Program-made: the position numbers and the translations under genes
Assembly: GCF_023195535.1 (NCBI RefSeq)
Contig: NZ_JALPNF010000006.1
Location: forward strand, 1-64,000
Length of the DNA: 64,000 bases
Reading direction: 5' to 3'
Origin: Sphingomonas faeni
Lineage (GTDB): Bacteria > Pseudomonadota > Alphaproteobacteria > Sphingomonadales > Sphingomonadaceae
Shown: one piece after another, positions 48,049 through 55,672 of the stretch
Layout: every line of letters starts with the position of its first letter
How positions within the stretch are numbered: the first letter of the stretch is position 1
The notes under the pieces: generated by a model
The model's database searches: none
What the model was told of the DNA's origin: nothing
Seen by the model: the letters and a program-made list of their open reading frames with translations, nothing else

Positions 48049-49050
48049 ATGAGTGTTGTTGACCGGCCGGTTTTGGAGGGGGCGGCTCCTCTCGGGGTGA
48101 GTGCGGCGTTTGCGGGGTTCGTTCGGACCGGCGCGACGCTGGAGATGAAGGCGTTTACGGGGGTGACGGGCGACGCGGGCGGGTTCGCGGTGCCGCGGGA
48201 GATCGATGCTCAGATCGATACGCTGCTGAAGGCGGTGTCGCCGATCCGGTCGATCGCCAATGTGGTGAAGGTGGGGTCGGCGGGGTATCGCAAGCTGGTG
48301 ACGACTGGGGGTACGCCGTCCGGGTGGGCGGCGGAGAATGCGGCGCGGCCGGAGACGGCTTCGCCGGTGTTCGTCGAGATCGCGCCGCCTACCGGGGAGC
48401 TGTATGCCAATCCTTCGGCTAGCCAGGCGATGCTCGACGATGCGGCGTTCGATGTCGAGGAATGGCTGGCGGGCGAGATCGCGATGGAGTTTGCGAAGGC
48501 CGAGGGGGCGGCTTTCGTGTCCGGATCGGGCGTGTCGCGGCCTAAGGGGTTTTTGACGTCTGCTACCGCGGCGACGGCGGATGGGGTTCGGGCTTTCGGG
48601 ACTTTGCAGTATCTCGCGAGCGGGACGGCTGGCGACTTTTCGGCAAGTCCGCAGGAGCGGTTGATCGATCTGGTTCAGTCTCTGCGCGGGCCTTATCGGC
48701 AGGGTGCGAGCTTCGTCATGAATGCCGCCACGTTGGCGCGGATCCGGAAGTTCAAGACGAGCGATGGGGCGTTCGTCTGGGCACCGTCGCTGGCGGCGGG
48801 GGTGCCGGCGACGTTGCTCGGCTATCCGGTGGTGGAGGCGGAGGACATGCCCGATATCGCGGTGAATGCGCTGGCGATCGCGTTCGGCAACTTCAAGGCG
48901 GGGTATATCGTCGCCGAGCGGACCGAGACGGGCATCCTGCGCGACCCGTATTCGAACAAGCCGTTCGTGAACTTCTACGCGACCAAGCGGGTCGGCGGGT
49001 GCGTGACGAATTCCGAGGCGATCAAGGTGCTCAAGTTCTCGGTGGCTTGA
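48049..49050 (+). CDS. GTA major capsid protein (HK97 fold, g5)
   Basis: A 333-residue capsid subunit. Typical segments are GGFAVPREIDAQIDTLLKAV, GSAGYRKLVTTGGTPSGW, EIAPPTGELYANPSASQAML, the E-loop/P-domain region and a final NFYATKRVGG. HK97-type capsid genes normally encode about 100 N-terminal scaffold residues removed by the protease; only about 27 precede the conserved FVRTGATLEMK here. ATG 48049 follows GTGAGGAG at 8-bp spacing; ATG 48043 is the alternative. Confidence 0.93.
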   Translation: MSVVDRPVLEGAAPLGVSAAFAGFVRTGATLEMKAFTGVTGDAGGFAVPREIDAQIDTLLKAVSPIRSIANVVKVGSAGYRKLVTTGGTPSGWAAENAARPETASPVFVEIAPPTGELYANPSASQAMLDDAAFDVEEWLAGEIAMEFAKAEGAAFVSGSGVSRPKGFLTSATAATADGVRAFGTLQYLASGTAGDFSASPQERLIDLVQSLRGPYRQGASFVMNAATLARIRKFKTSDGAFVWAPSLAAGVPATLLGYPVVEAEDMPDIAVNALAIAFGNFKAGYIVAERTETGILRDPYSNKPFVNFYATKRVGGCVTNSEAIKVLKFSVA

Positions 49051-49094
49051 TCGACGGAGGAGGAGGGGTTTGGGGCGGGGGTTGCTCGTCCCAA

Positions 49095-49158
49095 CTCCCC
49101 TCTCCCTCCCACGCGCAAGGGCACGCGGGCCCCTCCCTCTCCCCGGAGGGGCGAGGGA
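49095..49158. repeat. REP-like palindrome, family F (copy 2)
   Basis: CTCCCCTCTCCCTCCCACGC leads into AAGGGCACGCGGGCCCCTCC and a CTCTCCCCGGAGGGGCGAG arm. It lies between capsid and connector genes, 15 bp before the connector start. Confidence 0.78.
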
Positions 49159-49173
49159 CATAGGAGAAGTTCG

Positions 49174-49722
49174 ATGGGTGGGTCGGCGATTTCTGCCGGG
49201 GTGATCGCTGAGGTGGTCGTCGCGGCTAGGGCTTTGTTGCGGGTGGAGAGTGGGGAGGACGTCGTGCTGGCGCGGTTGGCGCAGACCGCGTTGCTGCTGG
49301 CGGAGGCGTTTCTGGGGGCGGCGGTGATCGGGCGGCCGTTCGAGGATGTCGTGACCAGTGCGGCGGGGTGGCGGCGGCTGGTGGTTGCGCCGGTGAGCGC
49401 GATTGCCGGGTTTACCGGGTTGCCCGCTGACGGCGCGCCGTTCGTGTTGGCGGTCGGGGCGTATGCGGTCGATATCGATGCGGATGGGGTGGGATGGGTG
49501 CGCGTCCTGGCCGCGGGATCGGCCGGGCGGGTGGCTGTGGCGTATTCGGCTGGGATCGCGCTGAGCTTCGAGGCGGTGCCGGCCCCGATCGCGCAGGGGG
49601 TGGCGATGCTGGTCGCGCATCTGTTCGATCACCGCGAGAGCGATGTGGCGCCGCCGGCGGCGGTGGCGGCGTTGTGGCGTCCTTATCGGCGGATGCGGCT
49701 TGGTTTGGCGGTGCATTCGTGA
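49174..49722 (+). CDS. GTA head-tail connector (g6)
   Basis: A 182-residue adaptor of the HK97 gp6 / phage DNA-packaging connector type. The N-terminal helices ISAGVIAEVVVAARALLRVE and LLLAEAFLGAAVIGRPFED, a beta domain in the middle, and a C-terminal PYRRMRLG tail fit the family. It docks under the portal. It overlaps the next gene by 4 bp. Confidence 0.84.
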   Translation: MGGSAISAGVIAEVVVAARALLRVESGEDVVLARLAQTALLLAEAFLGAAVIGRPFEDVVTSAAGWRRLVVAPVSAIAGFTGLPADGAPFVLAVGAYAVDIDADGVGWVRVLAAGSAGRVAVAYSAGIALSFEAVPAPIAQGVAMLVAHLFDHRESDVAPPAAVAALWRPYRRMRLGLAVHS

Positions 49723-50102
49723 GTGGGCGGGTGGTTTTGCAGGCGGCTGTCGTCGCTCGGCTGAACGCGGTGCTGGACGTCAGCGTGTTCGATGCGCCGC
49801 CGGTGCGGGGTGGGCTGCCTTATGCGGTCGTCGACGAGCCGGTGTTGTCGGACTGGAGCACGAAGACCTGGGTTGGGCGGGAGGGGCGCGTTCTTTTGAC
49901 TCTGTTCGATGGGGGGGAGCGGCCGGTTCGGGTGCGGGCTTTGCTGGCTGCTGCCGAGGAGGGGTTGGAGGCGCTGCCGCCTGATCTTGGCGAGGGGTGG
50001 CGGGTGGTTCGACTGGCGCTCGTGCGGTCTCGGGTGCTGCGGGTCGGGGATCGGTGGCGGGGGACGGCTGAGTTTCTGGTGCGGATGTACCGGGAGAGTT
50101 GA
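49719..50102 (+). CDS. GTA tail terminator, DUF3168 family (g8)
   Basis: A 127-residue protein of the DUF3168 family, which includes tail-terminator proteins that cap the tail tube. It starts at GTG 49719 (VSGRVVLQAAVVARLNAVLD) and contains PYAVVDEPVLSDWSTKTWVG and a C-terminal WRGTAEFLVRMYRES. In R. capsulatus a head-closure gene (g7) lies between connector and this gene; none is present here. Confidence 0.83.
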   Translation: MSGRVVLQAAVVARLNAVLDVSVFDAPPVRGGLPYAVVDEPVLSDWSTKTWVGREGRVLLTLFDGGERPVRVRALLAAAEEGLEALPPDLGEGWRVVRLALVRSRVLRVGDRWRGTAEFLVRMYRES

Positions 50103-50126
50103 GGGTTTCGGGAACTGGGCAAGATT

Positions 50127-50178
50127 GTTCTCCCGCGGAGGCGAGAGTCCAGACTGGGCCACCGCCTTCGCGGGAAAC
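50127..50178. repeat. 52-bp palindromic repeat, family C (copy 3)
   Basis: GTTCTCCCGCGGAGGCGAGA faces CCGCCTTCGCGGGAAAC across CAGACTGGG. It lies between the tail-terminator and major-tail genes; unlike the other two copies it has no family D partner. Confidence 0.82.
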
Positions 50179-50197
50179 GTCTTTGGGGGAGATCGAC

Positions 50198-50605
50198 ATG
50201 GCGGTGGAGAAGGGGAGTGCGTTCCTGCTGAAGGTGGGGAACGGGGCGGCGCCGGTGGTTTACGCGACCGTGGCCGGGCTGCGGACGACGCAGATGTCGG
50301 TGAATGGGGAGGCTATCGTTGTCACCACCAAGGACTCCGGGGGGTGGCGGCAGTTGCTGTCCGGGGCTGGGGTTCGGAGTGTGTCTGTGTCGGGGGCGGG
50401 GGTTTTTACCGGGTCTGTCGCCGAGTTGCGGGTGAAGGCTAGCGCGCTGACCGGGGTGCTCGACGATTATCGGCTGGCGTTCGAGGGGGGCGATACGATG
50501 ACCGGGAAGTTCCTGGTGTCTCGGCTGGACTATGCCGGGGATTTCAATGGGGAGCGGTCTTATACGCTTAGCCTGGAGAGTTCCGGGGCTGTTGTTGTGG
50601 GTTAG
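50198..50605 (+). CDS. GTA major tail protein (g9)
   Basis: A 135-residue tail-tube subunit of the phage major tail protein 2 type. It begins MAVEKGSAFLLKVGNGAAP, has VAGLRTTQMSVNGEAIVVTT and ends with RSYTLSLESSG, a beta-sandwich pattern. ATG 50198 follows GGGGGAGATC. Confidence 0.88.
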   Translation: MAVEKGSAFLLKVGNGAAPVVYATVAGLRTTQMSVNGEAIVVTTKDSGGWRQLLSGAGVRSVSVSGAGVFTGSVAELRVKASALTGVLDDYRLAFEGGDTMTGKFLVSRLDYAGDFNGERSYTLSLESSGAVVVG

Positions 50606-50610
50606 CGGCC

Positions 50611-50761
50611 TTCCCTCGCCCCTTCGGGGAGAGGGAAGGAGGAGCCGCTTGGCGACGGGAGGGTGAGGGGTGGTTGGGATTTCGGTCCTTAGCCTCACTC
50701 CCCTCTCCCTCCCACGCGCAAGGGCGCGCGGGCCCCTCCCTCTCCCCAGAGGGGCGAGGGA
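50611..50761. repeat. Composite REP-like repeat, family F (copy 3)
   Basis: A first palindrome (CCTCGCCCCTTCGGGGAGAG) is linked by GGTGGTTGGGAT and GCCTCACTC to a second (CCCTCCCACGCGCAAGGGCG). Its 151-bp layout is almost repeated at 54331-54483. It fills the gap between the major tail and chaperone genes. Confidence 0.85.
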
Positions 50762-50779
50762 ATTTTTGGAGACATCTTT

Positions 50780-51094
50780 ATGACGCATCTGGCGAATTCG
50801 GTTCGGGGGGAGGCTGCCCTCCGGGTCGGGGGAGAGACCCTTGTCTTGCGGCCTAGCTTTGCGGCTTTGGTCGCGGCCGAGGGGGAGTTGGGGCCTCTGT
50901 TCGCGCTGGTAGAGCGCGCCGCCGACGGGAAGCTTGGACTCGGCGAGATGGTGGGGCTGTTCTGGCATTGCCTTCGCGAGTGTCCGGAGGGGGTTACTCG
51001 GGAGCGACTTGGCGAGGCTGTGGTCGAGGCGGGGCTGGCGGCGGTGACGCCGGTGCTGCGGATGCTGTTGCGGCAGGTTCTGGCAGGAAAGTGA
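50780..51094 (+). CDS. GTA tail assembly chaperone 1 (g10-like, Phage_TAC_11)
   Basis: A 104-residue helical protein that opens NSVRGEAALRVGGETLVLRP and continues LVAAEGELGPLFALVERA and LGEMVGLFWHCLRE. This matches the small gene that follows the major tail gene in GTAs and is classed as a tail assembly chaperone. Its TGA overlaps the GTG of the next gene. Confidence 0.85.
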   Translation: MTHLANSVRGEAALRVGGETLVLRPSFAALVAAEGELGPLFALVERAADGKLGLGEMVGLFWHCLRECPEGVTRERLGEAVVEAGLAAVTPVLRMLLRQVLAGK

Positions 51095-51282
51095 CGTTTT
51101 CCGACAGCGCCGGGCGATTGGCTGGCTTTGCGGGCGCGGTGTTGGGGTGGGGGCCGGAGGTGTTCTGGCGCGCTACGCCGGCGGAATTGGCGGGGGGGGG
51201 GGGGGCTTTGGTGGGCGACGTTGCGGCGCCGCCGGATGCCTTGACGATCGCGCGGTTGAGGGGGGCTTTTCCTGATGGATGA
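51091..51282 (+). CDS. GTA tail assembly chaperone 2 (Phage_TAC_6-like)
   Basis: A 63-residue protein starting at GTG 51091 with AGRLAGFAGAVLGWGPEVFW and ATPAELAG, typical of the short chaperone between g10 and the tape measure. Codons 34-39 contain a run of 14 G (51192-51205), read as Gly-Gly-Gly-Gly. A single-base slip would shift the frame of the last third. It overlaps the tape measure start by 8 bp. Confidence 0.8.
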   Translation: MTFSDSAGRLAGFAGAVLGWGPEVFWRATPAELAGGGGALVGDVAAPPDALTIARLRGAFPDG

Positions 51283-51820
51283 TCTTGATGCGGCTTTGGT
51301 GAGCGTTCGGGCGGATACGGCCGGGTTTTCGCGTGATGTCGAGGCGATGCGGGGGGAGTTGGAGGGCGTTCTCGGAAGCGGGGCGGAGCGGGCTGCGCTT
51401 CGGTTGGAGGTGGGGCTGTTGCGCGCAGTGCGGTCGGGGAAGCTGGGGTTCGAGGAGCTGAAGGGGGTGGCTCTGTCGGCGCTGGATGCGATTGCTTCGG
51501 CGGCTTTGAAGGCTGGGGTGCAGTCGGTGTTGAGTGCTGGGGGTTTGAGTGGGGCGTTGGCCGGGTTGGTCGGTGGGTTGCCTGGGCGGGCGACCGGCGG
51601 GCCGGTGTCTCCGGGGCGGGCTTATGTTGTTGGCGAGCGGGGGGCGGAGGTCTTCGTGCCTACCTCGAGCGGGCAGGTCGTTGCGACTGGCGGCGGCGGG
51701 GCTCGGGAGGTGCGGGTGGCGATCACCGTCAATGCTGCTGGGGGCAGTGCGCCCGGGGTGTTGGCGCAGTCTAGTCGGCAGGTGGCGCGGGCGGTGAAGG
51801 CGGCTTTGGCGGTGGAATAG
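51275..51820 (+). CDS. GTA tail tape measure protein (g11)
   Basis: A 181-residue short tape measure. The N-terminus is helical (LVSVRADTAGFSRDVEAMRG), a hydrophobic Gly/Leu segment follows (GGLSGALAGLVGGLPG), then the common tape-measure end motif GRAYVVGERGAEVFVPTSSG. Its short length implies a very short tail, as in other GTAs. Confidence 0.87.
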   Translation: MDDLDAALVSVRADTAGFSRDVEAMRGELEGVLGSGAERAALRLEVGLLRAVRSGKLGFEELKGVALSALDAIASAALKAGVQSVLSAGGLSGALAGLVGGLPGRATGGPVSPGRAYVVGERGAEVFVPTSSGQVVATGGGGAREVRVAITVNAAGGSAPGVLAQSSRQVARAVKAALAVE

Positions 51821-51828
51821 AGCCGCGG

Positions 51829-51952
51829 CCCCGTCATGCCGGGCCCTTCGGCTACGCTCAGGAGAGCCTTGTTCCGGCATCCACCGTTGGGCTTGATTAT
51901 CGGCCGTTGTTTCGCGGAGCCGTGGACCCCGGAACAAGTCCGGGGTGACGGA
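51829..51952. repeat. Inverted-repeat region between tape measure and distal tail genes
   Basis: CCCCGTCATGCCGGGCCCTT at the left and GACCCCGGAACAAGTCCGGG followed by GTGACGG at the right form palindromic units of a further REP-like type, seen once here. A family F copy follows. Confidence 0.6.
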
Positions 51953-51974
51953 GTGGGTGGGAGAGCGCGCGGGC

Positions 51975-52041
51975 CTCACGCCCCTCTCCCTCCCACGCGC
52001 AAGGGCGCGCGGGCCCCTCCCTCTCCCCGTAGGGGAGAGGG
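51975..52041. repeat. REP-like palindrome, family F (copy 4)
   Basis: CTCACGCCCCTCTCCCTCCC leads into ACGCGCAAGGGCGCGCGGGC and a CTCTCCCCGTAGGGGAGAG arm. It ends 15 bp before the distal tail gene. Confidence 0.8.
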
Positions 52042-52056
52042 AATTAGGAGGATATT

Positions 52057-54330
52057 ATGGCGCATTGGCTTTGCTCGGGGCGGACTGTGCAGGTCGAGGG
52101 GCTTGTTTCTCGGTTCGATCCTCGGTTTTGGACGGTGGATTTTCCTCGGCCGATGATGGCTTCGGTTGTGACGACCGGCCCCGCGTCGCTGCGGATGGAT
52201 GCGGTGTTTTATAAGGCGGACGATCTGGCGGGGGTGATCTGGGAGGCGGTCGACCGCTTCGATCATCCTTTGTTGCAGTATGAGACGTCTCGGGATTTTC
52301 GGGACTGTCGGCTGCGGTTTCGGTGGCGGTCTTCGGGGGTGATGGCGCTGGACGCTATCAATGGCCCTACCTTGACGATCGAGGGGCGGGATGCGGCGGG
52401 GGTGGCTCGGTCCTGGTATGTGCGGTTGTGGAATTATGCGGTGGGGACGCCGGAGGATGCGGTGGTCTCGCTCGATTTCGCGGCGATGGTTGGCGGGTTC
52501 GAACTGCCCGAGGATAGCGATCCGGTGTGGGCGGGGGATATCGACCGGATGTTCGTGTCGGTGGTGCCGCCTGAGTATTCTGGGGTGGACGTGGCCCTGG
52601 CTGCGCCGCGCGAAGGGTGGGTCGAGTGGACCGATCTCGTCTGCGAGGGGCCGGGGGCGGTGCTGGCGATCGGCGATGCCGTCGTGCCCGAGCATGGGGT
52701 GCGGATCGCTGGCGGGTATGACGATAGTTATAACCTGACGCCGGCAAGGGTGCTGCGGAATGCGCTGCATCTCGGGTATCGGGGGAGCATCACGCAGTAT
52801 GTCGGGATGAGCCATTATTTCCGGCTCGAGGGGGCTGGGGGCGGGTTTTACGTTTCGCTGGCCGGGGGCGTGCTGAACGCGGCGTGTGCGGCGTGGCATC
52901 GGGATTTTGCGGGGCGGGCGAAGGCGCTTGGCTATGACGTGATCTGGTCGCTGAGTTACGAGCTGTTCGACGCGCACTGCTGGAACGACTGGAAGCAGCG
53001 CGCCGCCGATGGGGCGCCGGCGCTGACCGGATGGGAGCCGCCGTCGACGTTGCTGTCGCCGGCGCATGGCGGGGCGATGGGGTATCTGCAGGCAGTGGCG
53101 CGGGCTTTCCTGGGGATCGCGGTGGCGGCGGGGCTGGCGGCGAAGTTCCAGGTCGGCGAGCCCTGGTGGTGGGTGATGCCGGACGGCCGACCCTGCCTGT
53201 ACGATGCGAGCGCGGTGGCGGCGTTCGTGCCGGTGGCGATGGCTAGCATTCGGGGGACGAAGACGGTGGCGCAGCGGGCGACGCTGGAGGCCGCGGGCGC
53301 GTGTCTGGCGGCGTCGACTGCTGCGCTGGTGGCTGCCGCCAGATCGGAAGCACCGGGCTGCGTGTCGCATCTGCTGACGTATCTGCCGACCGTGCTGGAT
53401 GCAGCCGCGCCCGAGGCGAAGCGCGCGAACATGCCGGTGGGGTGGGCCAGCCCGGCGTTCGATGTGCTGCAGCTGGAGGATTACGACTGGGTGACGGCAG
53501 GGGATACCGCGTCGTCCGCGGACGGCGTGGCGGTGGCGTTGGCGCGGCTGGGGTATCCGGTCGAACGGCAGCATTATCTTTCGGGGTTCGTGTTGCGACC
53601 CGACCAGGCTGTGCAGTGGGGGCTGATCGAGGCTGCGGCCGAAGTGGCTCGGGGGCGGGGGGTGGCGGAGACGTTCCTCTGGGCTCTGCCGCAGGTGATG
53701 CGGGACGGGTTCGTGCATTTCGATACCGAACAGGAGGATGCCGTGGATGCGTTCGATGACGTGCTGTTCCCGCTGGCGCTGGGGCGCGAGGCGGAAGTGG
53801 CGCCGGGGTTCTCCACCGCGATCCTGACCAGCGCGGGCGGGCGGGAGGCGCGCAACGCGGCGTGGGCCGAGGCTCGGACGTCGTATGATGTCGGGCCGGG
53901 GTTGCGGAGCGAGGCGGATATCGGGGTGCTGCTCGCGTTCTTTCGGGCGCGGATGGGGGCGGCTCGGGGGTTTCGGTTGCGGGATCCTTTCGACTTCGAC
54001 GCTGTCGGGGAGGCTGTTGGGGTCGGCGATGGGGTGGCTCGGCGGTTTGCCCTGGTGAAGTCTTACGGGGCGGCGGCGCGGCGGATTACTCGGCCGGTTG
54101 CTGGGAGCGTTTCGGTGGCTTTGGGGGGCGTTGGAACTGCGGCGTTTTCCGTGGAGGCTGGGGGGTGGGTGGTGCTGGATGTGGCGCCGGCTCTTGGGGC
54201 TGTGGTGACTGCGGGTTTTGCGTTCGATGTGCCGGTGCGGTTTGCCGAGGATCGGTTGAGCGTGGCGAGAGCTACGTTTCTGGCTGGGGTGGCGGCGAGT
54301 GTGCCTTTGGTCGAGGTGCGGGAGGCGTGA
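52057..54330 (+). CDS. GTA distal tail protein with large N-terminal module (DUF2460 fusion, g12)
   Basis: A 757-residue protein. The C-terminal 190 residues (about 567-757) are DUF2460, which alone makes up the roughly 210-residue g12 of R. capsulatus: PGFSTAILTSAGGREARNAA, TSYDVGPGLRS and GFRLRDPFDFDA. The first 566 residues are an extra module. A beta-rich part (residues 1-220) is followed by a region with alternating hydrophobic strands and helices and tryptophan-rich segments (DVIWSLSYELFD with Glu302; FQVGEPWWWV with Glu368), suggesting a TIM-barrel or glycosidase-like fold. I recall similar long proteins in sphingomonads, some named non-contractile tail sheath. Confidence 0.8.
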   Translation: MAHWLCSGRTVQVEGLVSRFDPRFWTVDFPRPMMASVVTTGPASLRMDAVFYKADDLAGVIWEAVDRFDHPLLQYETSRDFRDCRLRFRWRSSGVMALDAINGPTLTIEGRDAAGVARSWYVRLWNYAVGTPEDAVVSLDFAAMVGGFELPEDSDPVWAGDIDRMFVSVVPPEYSGVDVALAAPREGWVEWTDLVCEGPGAVLAIGDAVVPEHGVRIAGGYDDSYNLTPARVLRNALHLGYRGSITQYVGMSHYFRLEGAGGGFYVSLAGGVLNAACAAWHRDFAGRAKALGYDVIWSLSYELFDAHCWNDWKQRAADGAPALTGWEPPSTLLSPAHGGAMGYLQAVARAFLGIAVAAGLAAKFQVGEPWWWVMPDGRPCLYDASAVAAFVPVAMASIRGTKTVAQRATLEAAGACLAASTAALVAAARSEAPGCVSHLLTYLPTVLDAAAPEAKRANMPVGWASPAFDVLQLEDYDWVTAGDTASSADGVAVALARLGYPVERQHYLSGFVLRPDQAVQWGLIEAAAEVARGRGVAETFLWALPQVMRDGFVHFDTEQEDAVDAFDDVLFPLALGREAEVAPGFSTAILTSAGGREARNAAWAEARTSYDVGPGLRSEADIGVLLAFFRARMGAARGFRLRDPFDFDAVGEAVGVGDGVARRFALVKSYGAAARRITRPVAGSVSVALGGVGTAAFSVEAGGWVVLDVAPALGAVVTAGFAFDVPVRFAEDRLSVARATFLAGVAASVPLVEVREA

Positions 54331-54483
54331 TTTTCCCTCTCCCCGTTGGGGAGAGGGAGGGAGGAGCCTCTTGGCGACGGGAGGGTGAGGGGTGGTTGGG
54401 ATTCTGGTCCTGAGCCTCACGCCCCTCACCCTCCCACGCACAAAGGGCGCGCGGGCCCCTCCCTATCCCCGGAGGGGAGAGGA
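54331..54483. repeat. Composite REP-like repeat, family F (copy 5)
   Basis: The same two-palindrome layout as 50611-50761, with the shared linker GGTGGTTGGGAT and GCCTCACGCC. It lies between the distal tail fusion and the DUF2163 gene. Confidence 0.85.
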
Positions 54484-54505
54484 TATCCTTTCAGAGGAGG
54501 CGCTC

Positions 54506-55303
54506 ATGTTTCTGGATGCTGAGCTGGCGACGATCGCGCTGTGTTGGCGGATCGAGCGGCGGGATGGGGTGGCGGTCGGCTTGACCGCGCATGACCGGGA
54601 TCTGGTGGTGGACGGGCTGGTGCACCGGGCGGCGCCGGGGATGACGCCGTCGGCGATCCAGCGGGCCGATGGGCTGGAGGCGGATACCATGGATGTGGCG
54701 GGGGCTTTGACGAGCGCCGCGATTGGGGAGCGGGATTTGTTGGCGGGGCGCTGGGATGGCGCCCGGGTGGTGCTGTTTGCGGTGGACTGGACCGATCCGG
54801 CTTTTCGGGTGGAGTTGGGTGAGGGCGTGATCGGGGCGGTCGAGCTGGGGGATGACGGGTTCACCGCGGAATTGCGGGGGGCGAGTGCGGCGCTGGACCG
54901 GCCGGTGGTCGAGGAGACGTCGCCGGAATGTCGCGCGGAGCTGGGGGATCGGCGGTGTCGGGTGGCGATGGCGGGGCGGCGGCGGTTTGCCCGGGTGGTC
55001 GCTTGCTTGGGGGCTGTGGTGACGCTGGATTCCAGCGCGGAGGGACTGGGGGGCGGGCTGTTGCGCTGGTTCGGGGGTGCGAATTGTGGGTTGGAGAGTG
55101 CTGTGGCGCGGGGTGTCGGGGTGGCGGTTACGTTGCGCGCGGTGCCGGCGTTCGTGGTCGAGGCGGGGGTGCTGGTCGAGGTCGTCGAGGGGTGCGACAA
55201 GAGCCTCGCCACCTGTGCGGGGCGGTTCGGGAATACGGTGAATTTTCGGGGGGAGCCGTTTTTGCCGGGGATCGATCTGCTTACCCGGTATCCCGGGGCT
55301 TGA
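54506..55303 (+). CDS. GTA DUF2163 tail protein (g13)
   Basis: A 265-residue protein of the DUF2163/phage BR0599 family. Key features are CWRIERRDGVAVGLTAHDRD at the start, the CRAELGDRRCRVAM cysteine pair and the C-terminal CDKSLATCAGRFGNTVNFRG and EPFLPG. In the R. capsulatus GTA it is part of the baseplate-like tail tip. A strong GAGGAGG site precedes ATG 54506. It overlaps the next gene by 4 bp. Confidence 0.89.
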   Translation: MFLDAELATIALCWRIERRDGVAVGLTAHDRDLVVDGLVHRAAPGMTPSAIQRADGLEADTMDVAGALTSAAIGERDLLAGRWDGARVVLFAVDWTDPAFRVELGEGVIGAVELGDDGFTAELRGASAALDRPVVEETSPECRAELGDRRCRVAMAGRRRFARVVACLGAVVTLDSSAEGLGGGLLRWFGGANCGLESAVARGVGVAVTLRAVPAFVVEAGVLVEVVEGCDKSLATCAGRFGNTVNFRGEPFLPGIDLLTRYPGA

Positions 55304-55671
55304 GCCGGATTGCGGAGGCTGCCCTGGCCGCGGTTGGGACGCGGTTTCGGTTGCATGGGCGGGGGGCGGACGGGCTCGATTGTGTCGGGGTGGTCGCGCT
55401 GGCCTTGCGGGCCGGGGGTTATCTTGGCGAGGTTCCGAGCGGGTATTCGCTGCGGGGTGGCGATTGGGGCTTGCTCGATCGGGTGCTGGTGCGGGTCGCC
55501 GAGGCCGAGCCGGGCGACGTGCTGCTGATGGCGGTGGGGCCGGGGCAGATTCATCTGGGGATCAGGACCGCGGGCGGGTTCGTGCATGCGGATGCGGGTC
55601 TGCGGCGCGTGGTGGAGCGGCCGGGGATGCCGCCTTGGCCGCTGATCGGTGTTTGGCGGGTGGGGGTGTGA
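55300..55671 (+). CDS. GTA NlpC/P60-like cell-wall hydrolase (g14)
   Basis: A 123-residue papain-like peptidase domain. The catalytic Cys28 lies in GADGLDCVGVVALAL and His85 in GPGQIHLGI. It should open recipient or host peptidoglycan from the tail tip. The start is TTG 55300, overlapping the DUF2163 stop. It is compact, with no extra binding domain. Confidence 0.87.
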   Translation: MSRIAEAALAAVGTRFRLHGRGADGLDCVGVVALALRAGGYLGEVPSGYSLRGGDWGLLDRVLVRVAEAEPGDVLLMAVGPGQIHLGIRTAGGFVHADAGLRRVVERPGMPPWPLIGVWRVGV

Positions 55672-55672
55672 C

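Noticed and set aside
51976-54441. Long minus-strand open frame opposite the distal tail gene
   Set aside because: It encodes an Arg/Pro/His-rich sequence with no domain. In high-GC DNA the strand opposite a real gene often lacks stops. The plus-strand gene has clear families and ribosome sites.
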